NCBI GenBank assembly: GCA_963989245.1
Contig: OZ022352.1
Coordinates: 22,128,972 to 22,192,971 of the forward strand
Length of the DNA: 64,000 nt
From: Nansenia antarctica
Taxonomy: Eukaryota; Chordata; Actinopteri; Argentiniformes; Microstomatidae
Reading direction: 5' to 3'
Shown: positions 57,190-64,000 of the stretch, piece after piece
Numbering within the stretch: position 1 is the stretch's first letter
Layout: each line of letters begins with the position of its first letter
Program-made: the position numbers and the translations under genes
The notes under the pieces: model-generated
Seen by the model: only the letters and a program-made list of their open reading frames with translations
The model's database searches: none
What the model was told of the DNA's origin: nothing

Positions 57190-57440
57190 GCTGAAAGCAA
57201 GGCAAGGCAAGTTTATTTGTATAGCACATTTCATACAACAAGGGGCAATTCAAAGTGCTTTACATACATTATTTAAAAATACAGCAAGAAGAGCATAGTA
57301 AGAAAATAGAAATTACAATGAATAAAAGCAAATATAAGACGTCAATATAAAAATAAAAAAAGTAAGTTAAACATTTAATAAGACAATAGTTAATGGAAAA
57401 AAGACATTGATAGAAGTGTTTGTGTTTAGTCATAACTGCT
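57190..57440 (-). repeat. LINE/SINE 3' end on the minus strand
   Basis: Starts with AAGGCAAGGCAAG microsatellite followed by TTTATTTGTATAGCACATTT and CAATTCAAAGTGCTTTACAT, a widespread teleost repeat tail. Confidence 0.65.
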
Positions 57441-57499
57441 GCAAAACATGATTTTTTTTTGCTTAGATTTAAATATTTTAAGGGTTTGGGCCTGTTTGT

Positions 57500-59190
57500 T
57501 TGAAAACCTCGACAAGATCCCAGAGGAATCAGCTGACTGGCCAGCTCTGTGCCAGGCTATCCACAGCGCAGCCTCTGAGGCGCTTGGCCAGACGAGGAAA
57601 CGTCACCAGGACTGGTTTGACTGTAACTCAGCCAAGATACAGCCCCTGCTAAAAACCAAGCATGAAGCCCACAAAGCTCTCCTGTCCTGCCCTGGTTCTC
57701 CCACCCTGAAAGCTGCCTTTGCTGCAGCAAGAACAGCAACCCAGCGCGCCCTCCGGACCATGGAGGACGCCTGGTGGATACAGAAGTCGAAGTTCAAAAA
57801 TTCAGTCGAAGTTCAGTCGACGGTTCGACTCTCTTTAAGGACCGTCATGAGATCCTCGCCCACTGGGCAAACCACTTTGAGTCTCTACTCAATCACACCA
57901 ACCCCATTGACCCGCATATTCTGGATAATCTTCCAGACATGCCACCAGTTATGCTGGACACCCCACCACACTTCTCTGAGACCCGTCAAGCCATTGCGGG
58001 TCTAAAGAACAATAAAATCCCTGTACCCGGTACCTCCTCACGCGCCGTCTGCACCTCCTGATCTGCAACATCTGGGAACATGAGACCCTCCCACAAGACT
58101 GGAAGGATGCAAACAATGTGGTCATCTACAAGCAGAAAGGGGACACAGCAGTCTGCAGAAACAGCCGCGGAATCTCTCTCTTCTCCATCGCAGGGAAAGT
58201 GCTGGCGAAGATCATGCTGAACAGGCTGGTGGAGAACATCTTGGAAGGTGTCAATGTGGTTTTCGGAAGACCAGATCCACCACCGACATGGTCTTTGTCC
58301 TGAGGCAGCTACTGGAGAAGAGCAGAGAATATCGCAAGGATCTTTACATAGCCTTCATAGACCTAAGCAAAGCCCTCGACACCATCAGCCGTGAGCTGCT
58401 CTGGAAACACCTCGACAAACTTGGAGTACTACCCAAGTTCCTCTCCATCCTTCAGCAGCTGCATGACGGGATGCCAGCCAGAGACCAGACGGGTGAACTC
58501 CAGTCAGAATTCTTTGAGGTAAATGTTGGGGTGAAACAGCGCTGTGTCTTGGCTCCGGTGCTCTTTAATCTCCTCCTCTCTGCCATCACCTGCCTCTTCC
58601 ACCGAGCCTAGGGACATGAAGACGGTGTCCATGTGGAATACCGCCTTGATGGTAGTCTCTCCAACATCCGCCGACTCCAAGCACACACAAAGACAAAGTC
58701 CTGCCAAATCTGTGAGCTTCAGTACGCTGATGACTGTGCCATCTTAGCTCACAGCCCAGAGTCTATGCAGCACGCTCTCAACAACATATCCAGTCTGTAC
58801 AAATCCTTCGGTCTCCAAAGCGGGCTGCTGGAGGCCAAAAGAGATGCTTTAAGGACTACACTAGGGACCACCTAAAGCGAGCAAACATCAACAACACACG
58901 CTTGAAACTCTGGCACTCGACAGATCAGCCTGGCAACTCACTTGTGCCACTGCAGTTTCCCAAATACACCAAACCAACCAAGTCCGAAGATCCGAAAGGC
59001 GCACACAACGACACCAGCGGGCGGTTGGAATCCCCCTGGTATCTGGCTTCCTCTGCACCATCTAAAGACGGGTGTGCGGCTCAAAGATCGGACTCAACGG
59101 CCACGAGAAGTGGCACCAGCGGCAGGGTCGCTGAATCCTGCCCCCCATCCCTGGAGCAAGCGTCATCATCGAACACGATGGACAGCTAAG
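57500..59190 (+). pseudogene. non-LTR retrotransposon reverse transcriptase, broken
   Basis: Read across frames, the order is: linker (QAIHSAASEALGQTRKRHQD, SAKIQPLLKTKHEAHKALLS); ILAHWANHFESLLN (about 57850); RGISLFSIAGKVLAKIMLNR (58160-58220); motif A AFIDLSKALDTI (58351-58386); motif B GVKQRCVLAPVLFNLL (58528-58575); motif C QYADDCAI (58723-58746); and a C-terminal tail to the stop near 59187. Catalytic Asp residues of motifs A and C are present. Frameshifts or stops lie near 57785-57825, 58020-58060, 58265-58290, 58610 and 58850. The upstream endonuclease is missing. Clade not assigned. Confidence 0.85.
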
Positions 59191-59690
59191 ATGGTGTGTG
59201 AGTGTACGTGTGTGTGTGTGTACTTGTGAGCATATTGTATGTCTGAGGCATGTATAGCAGGTAGGGATGTAACGATGCATTGCGATGCAGTTAATTATCG
59301 ATACAAATACATGACGATTTCAATCGGTGAGATGAAAAAATTATTGTGATATTTGTTTTGGACAATGCAAGGAATATGGGCATTGCAGTGAGAGAGACCA
59401 GGATAGAATCACATAATATCACCATATTATAGTGTTTTGTCCACATGTTAAAGGGTTTGAGTGTACCCTAGAATGCTTTTTATGAATGTCTTGTAGCTAA
59501 TAGCATTGTGCAATTTAAAACATGCAGAGCTACATTTTCAGTGTTTTTCACCCATGACACTTGATCACAGATTACATGCAAGACTAGCTAGCTCACTCGA
59601 ATAAAGTTTGATGTGTCTTTCATATTGACAGGTGGAGGCCACGAAGTTGTCATGCTTGTGTGAACTTGGAGTGAAAGTCATGTAGCTAGG

Positions 59691-60060
59691 TGTGGGGAGC
59701 ATGGTGCGTTCTGGCCTGCAGGTGGAGCCAGACTGTGCTGGAGTGGGGATGGTGGAGCTGATTGACGCAGGTGTCCTCAATCAGACTCATCATCCCAGAT
59801 GGTCTTTTTAACCTGTGTGTGTTTGTTCCATCGAGGCAGTGACTGGCGAGTGAGACGCGGGCAGATGGTCGGCTGAAAAGCTGTAGCAGAGACACCGCAA
59901 CGCAAAGACGTGTGGGATCAGTGATCCCAGATCACTGCACTTATTATTATTATCATTATTATTGTTATTATTTGTCCCGTGCCGGGGACTATTGAATAAA
60001 CGGGCAGTGCCCAGACCCAAACCTCCGTGTCGACCTCCCTCTGTGCCTGAATCTGCTACA
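59691..60060 (+). mobile_element. solo LTR, 370 bp, 5-bp TSD
   Basis: Runs TGTGGGGAGC … ATCTGCTACA with CTAGG at 59686-59690 and 60061-60065; AATAAACGGG near 59995 is a probable poly(A) signal. Confidence 0.88.
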
Positions 60061-60356
60061 CTAGGCTAACTAGCTAGCATTCTGGTTATCTATCCATGTT
60101 GTTGAGCTTTAAGGTTAAAGTGTACTGTAGCTTGCTGCACTCATCTTGCAATGGGGTTGTAGAAGTGTGCATTGTTGGTGGTGTGTTGGTGTGTTATTGT
60201 AAGTGTACAGCTAAACTAGCTAGCTACATTGACATTGGGAATTCAGTTGAAGATGTGATTCTGCATGCAGGGTCATCATCAAAATGTTAACTATGGGGAA
60301 AATGGGTTATAACATGCAAATAGATAATTTCTATCAGTGCTTAACTGAAGACAGGT

Positions 60357-61036
60357 GTAACCCCCACATAGTACTGGGTAGATCAACACCATAAGCACGC
60401 ACAGCTGCCCCACATTCCCCAATCAGGTGGATGGCCAGGGAAGAAAAACCACAGGCTCGTTAGCCCCAACGTGCCACACCTGCGCCTGCGCCACACCACA
60501 CCACACGTGAGTCTCCGGCAGAACAATTCTGTGACAAAAGTATATTGATGAGTTTTGTCTGTCACCAGACTGATCCCGGCCATAGGCCGCAGTCAGACGG
60601 GGAGAGAGCCCAACTGCCACTGAGGGCAGCCGGCAGGCCCTTCCAACCTACGAAGGAGCCAACCTGTCCGCCCTCTGCCCAAGATAATTTATTTTATGTG
60701 TTTTGTCTGCCGCCAGTCCGATCAAGGGCCATAGCCCGACAAGACCTGGGGAGAGAGCCCGACAGCCACTGATCGGCAGGTCCCTACGGCAGGTCCCTAC
60801 GACGGTCTGTGCCCCCCTCCACAGACCTACCTGGTACGCAGGAGCCCCTAGTGGATCCATAACCCCCCCACCCCCCGGACACTTTAGGCGCCAGACGGCC
60901 ATTTGAGTTAACTTAATCCCCTGTGCTAATTATTCTTTATTAAATACACTGGTGAGGCTGAACTGCTCCCTGTTGCCAGTGTCTGTTCTTACCTTGGTTG
61001 TTTTTGTTATACCCGGTCCTAAGTAGTGGTTACTAC
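60357..61036 (+). repeat. LTR-like block with an internal duplication
   Basis: Runs TGTAACCCCC … GTGGTTACTACA with ATTAAA near 60948. Two diverged direct copies of about 120 bp (from about 60549 and 60700) share TTTTGTCTG(T/C)C and GGGGAGAGAGCCC. No target duplication is visible, so the boundaries are tentative. Confidence 0.45.
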
Positions 61037-61319
61037 AATATCAGCAGCAATACTTTTTGAAAATATGATTTGAGCCGAGCGTAGTTGAACACATCCCATA
61101 TGTCAACAGAAACAAACAATACAATAACTCATTATTTCCTTAGTTATGAAGAAGTACAAATAAGTGATTCTTGAAGAATTTTTAAATAAATAAAATCATA
61201 TTTTTCTGTCATAATTTCGTGATAAAATCGTATTGTGAGTTGAGTGCATTGTTACATCCCTAATAGCAGGTGATAAATTAGGGTGTAAATTTGAGCTTGT
61301 CACACTGGTGAATCTAGTA

Positions 61320-61660
61320 CAGTGTCCTTCGTAATTATTGGGACAGTGAAGTATCCTTATTTTGTCTCTGTACTCCAAAGGTTACTCATTTGTAATGAAA
61401 CAATTACTATGACGTTTAAATATAGATTCTGAGCTTTTATTTGAGGGTATTTGTGTACATAGTGGTTTCAACGTTTAGAAAAGACAACCCTTTTTTTTTA
61501 TACATAACCCTCCATTATTCCTGGGCACTAGGAACATTCATGGGACCAACATTCATGTTTAGTATTTGGTCGACAATCCTTTGCATGCAATAATAGCCTG
61601 AAGTCTGCGACCCATATGCTGGGTGTCTTCTTCTCTAGTGATGCTCTGCCAGTAGTGCAG
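61320..61660 (-). mobile_element. Tc1 element fragment
   Basis: After TA (61318-61319) it begins CAGTGTCCTTCGTAATTATT. The minus strand encodes a Tc1 C-terminus (QSITREEDTQ, RRLQAIIACKGLSTKY). The rest of the transposase and the other end are missing. Confidence 0.75.
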
Positions 61661-62328
61661 CAGATTAATGAAATAATCGTTCGCTTGGTGATACAAGCAC
61701 CAAATTTGGCACACAGGTGCTTTGGGACCTACTCTCTCAGAAAAGTACGGTTTCCACTTGAAAAAACAAAATGGCCACCATTTTTCAAGATGGCCGCCAT
61801 TCGAAATGGATTCAAACAGCGTTTTTGACTGAATAATCCTATGTTGATGGCCTATACATTGAAATATATGTTTTTGAGTGTGAGAAATCCAATTCTGCAT
61901 TTAGAATATCAAAATTATTGAATATTATGGTGATAAAATGGGAATTAAACTAAAAACACTCTCTTGGTGTTGTTTCCGATACGCAAAATACGCATATTGC
62001 ATTTAAGCAGTGCTACAAATTTATTTTATTTTATCATTTCAAAAAGGACACAAAATAACCAGAATGATTGAGCAATTTCCTAAAAGATGCATTAAAGACA
62101 TTAGTTTCACTTTTGGCTATTGGACCTGTAAGCTACTTGTAGGGAAGGCCACATAGAGGCTGTCTTTGTCTCCCCCAATGTTTTATTTTTTTGTATTTTG
62201 TATTATTTATTTTTGTATTTTTTTCATTTATACTGTAGTTAGCGGAAACACAGAAAACATGTCCAAGCATAGGCTGCATTGTACAATTCTGAGCAAAACA
62301 TGGCTGGCAATCATGGCTGTTTCTTATT
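61661..62328. other. non-coding flank of the right-edge gene, possibly its 3' region
   Basis: Contains AAATGGCCACCATTTTTCAA and AAGATGGCCGCCATT, a short inverted pattern, then AT-rich sequence. It may belong to the mobile unit that carries the gene at 62329-64000. Confidence 0.35.
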
Positions 62329-64000
62329 TTAGTCCTCACATTCACAGGCACACAACTGGGTACACTTCAGGCCGAATCGATAACATTTGCATCGTCCTCT
62401 GCATTCAGTCTTGCAGCCGCATTTCGTCAACTGCTCACACGTCTGAACAATCGGTGGAAGGGTTGTCCAGACCACTTGCCAGACCTCACCATCTTTTTTC
62501 CAGCCCCAGTTGGCAGGGCTTTCAATTTGCATTTTGCACACTGTTGCCTGGCCCCATATGCAGGCAGCTTGGAAGGCAGACCGTTTCACATGCTGAACGA
62601 GGGATGCGCTTGTCGGTGGAATGGCATCATAAGACCTTTGCTTCCGCGCAAATAATTCTAGTCTTGCCTCATCAACCTTGCCTGTAGTGCTCTGCTTGTC
62701 ATACATGGTGATGACAAACTTCTCAAGGATGTTGAGGTCTGTATCTTCTATGATAGGTGGGTACTGACTGAGCTTTTTGAAGACAGGGCTCACTTCAGGG
62801 CAAACCTCCCATGCTTGCCATGCCGTTTTTTTGCCTTTGCCACGAAAAGCTGACACAACATCACAGCCAGTGAAGGCGTGAAAGAACAGCATGCCACTGG
62901 ATTTCTCTGGGCCAAGAGAAAGCACCATGGCATGGATAGGCAACCACTTAATGGACTGACCTTGGCCAAATTCTACCCAAAGCCTTACTAAGCCTGCATC
63001 CTGAAGAGTCGCAAAAACATTGACTGCAACAACAAGAATATCTGTGTCGCATGCCTTGATCAACACAGACTTCATCTGTTGCTTGGCTGCATGAAGAGTA
63101 TGTATGAAGATTCTGGAGTCAGCTTCCTCATGGTTACATGGACTTAAGCCTTCAAGGCTGATGGGCTTGTTTGATAGAGCCTGCTCCCCTTTGGTCACAA
63201 CTATGACATTGTTGGGACACAGGGTCACTATCTTGTCGGCTAGGAACATGAAGAGCTCAGTCTTGTTGTTGCTGTCTCGCAGGAAGCTTTTCCAGTTGGG
63301 TGGCAGTTTGGTTTTGTCTGTCACTCTTCGTCGACCTCCCATACCTCTGTTTGACCTAGTTTCAGCCTTCAGGCTTGAAGTCCAGTAGACATCAAAAATG
63401 ATATCTGTTTGCTCATACTTTGATGAGTAGGTCTGGATTTTTGGAAATCTGTTTGCTCATACTTTGATGAGTAGGTCTGGATTTTTGGAACTACATCCTA
63501 GACAGCATATTCCTCAAAGGTCTTTGATGTCGTAGGAGACAATGAATGCACAAGAGAGGAACCATCAATGATAATGGCATCACATTCTGGTTGTTTGTCA
63601 GGAGGAGAAAGGGTAGCTTCCAGAATTTTTGAAAGCTGAGACTTCTGGCCAGAGTGGAGTTTCCCGTACACTCAGTGCAGCAGGGAAAGGTTGATTCTCA
63701 TGCTTAAAGAACTCAAGCAGGTCACACTCTCGTGATTGGCACGATATAAAAAGCTGCGATAACAGACGACAGTCATCTTTGAGTACCTGCTTCTTCATGT
63801 CACTGGAAGCTGCAGCTGCCTCTTGGCGAAAGAAGTCGGCTTTGTTCTTTTTAATGGGCTTATAGAAGGAACCCTCATCCCCCAGACCATTGAAAAAGTC
63901 TCTAAAGGCAGCTTGACCTTTCTCAAAGTGAGTTCTTACAAGCTCAGCAGCACTGGGATGTGCGATGGTTTTTGTGTCCAATGTGAGCAGATCTTTGGAC
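62329..64000 (-). pseudogene. PIN/FEN-like acidic core + CXC-like tail protein, uncharacterised multi-copy family, broken
   Basis: Two open blocks, 63981-63598 and 63342-62329 (stop TGA-side at 62329), belong to one gene running off the right edge. The first has a family-typical N-terminal region (FRDFFNGLGDEGSFYKPIKK). The second has CNHEEADSRIFIHTLHAA, KACDTDILVVAVNVFATL, PIHAMVLSLGPEKSSGMLFF, HAFTGCDVVSAFRGKGKKTA and the tail CGCKTECRGRCKCYRFGLKC TQLCACEC. The spaced Glu-Ala-Asp, Asp-Thr-Asp and Gly-Cys-Asp acids resemble a PIN/FEN nuclease core; the tail resembles a tesmin/CXC zinc cluster. The region between the blocks still encodes family sequence but in broken frames: a frameshift near 63665-63675, an in-frame TAG near 63503, and a 44-bp tandem duplication at 63405-63492. 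I know the family only as unannotated repeated proteins in fish and invertebrates; function unknown. Confidence 0.7.
63405..63492. repeat. 44-bp tandem duplication inside the right-edge gene
   Basis: Units 63405-63448 and 63449-63492 start CTGTTTGCTCATACTTTGAT and differ at the penultimate base. The period is not a multiple of 3, so the duplication breaks the frame. Confidence 0.97.

Larger units (their letters stand above)
59262..61262. mobile_element. hAT element, 2001 bp, exact 8-bp TSD, with nested LTRs
   Basis: The ends TAGGGATGTAACGATGCATT and …TGCATTGTTACATCCCTA are inverted repeats flanked by ATAGCAGG at 59254-59261 and 61263-61270. It contains a solo LTR (59691-60060) and another LTR-like block (60357-61036); without them about 0.95 kb of non-coding hAT sequence remains. 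Confidence 0.93.

Overview
The window is a piece of a teleost fish nuclear genome. It holds multi-exon genes with GT-AG introns, vertebrate protein families, long CA and GAA microsatellites, and teleost-type repeats: V-SINE-like SINEs, LINE tails ending in short tandem repeats, hAT, Tc1 and Harbinger elements, and a Gmr1-like LTR element. The species cannot be told from the sequence alone.

Three host genes are recognisable. RESF1 (14.4-19.7 kb, +) is the homologue of KIAA1551, a SETDB1-associated retroelement silencing factor in mammals. AMN1 (37.0-44.4 kb, +, 7 exons) encodes a leucine-rich repeat protein. ETFBKMT/METTL20 (47.6-46.2 kb, -, 3 exons) encodes a mitochondrial lysine methyltransferase. 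As I recall, the same three genes are neighbours on human 12p11.21, so the neighbourhood supports the calls. AMN1 and ETFBKMT are convergent, with 1.8 kb between their stop codons.

Almost everything else is mobile DNA. 1-14 kb: a V-SINE, an inverted LTR-like repeat, a 22-bp minisatellite, a SINE with a 22-bp target duplication, a MITE cluster and a run of hAT elements, several with exact 8-bp target duplications; one carries a truncated BED-finger transposase. 20-26 kb: a Harbinger fragment, a hAT element, and a LINE split by a solo LTR. 26.8-34.3 kb: one RNase H-bearing LINE copy cut apart by an L1 fragment, a solo LTR, an unidentified 0.4-kb insert, and a second solo LTR that itself contains an opposite-strand LTR and a very young Gmr1-like element with an open gag-protease frame. 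35-36.8 kb: a second copy of that LINE, ending in a (GAA)38 tract just upstream of AMN1. AMN1 intron 1 is nearly filled by a 2.8-kb element with 0.57-0.75-kb inverted arms.

47.6-64 kb: a MULE-like MITE 30 bp upstream of the ETFBKMT start codon, a Tc1 element containing a LINE, a Harbinger element carrying a 35-bp minisatellite, a gene-poor stretch (53.7-57.2 kb), a broken RT-bearing LINE, a 2.0-kb hAT element with a nested solo LTR, and at the right edge (minus strand) a broken member of an uncharacterised multi-copy family with a PIN/FEN-like acidic core and a cysteine-rich tail.

The most notable points are three near-identical 28-residue repeats in RESF1, each with a SUMO-interaction-like motif; the datable nested retroelement stack next to a retroelement silencer; the PIN-like/CXC-like family; and the inverted-repeat element in AMN1 intron 1.
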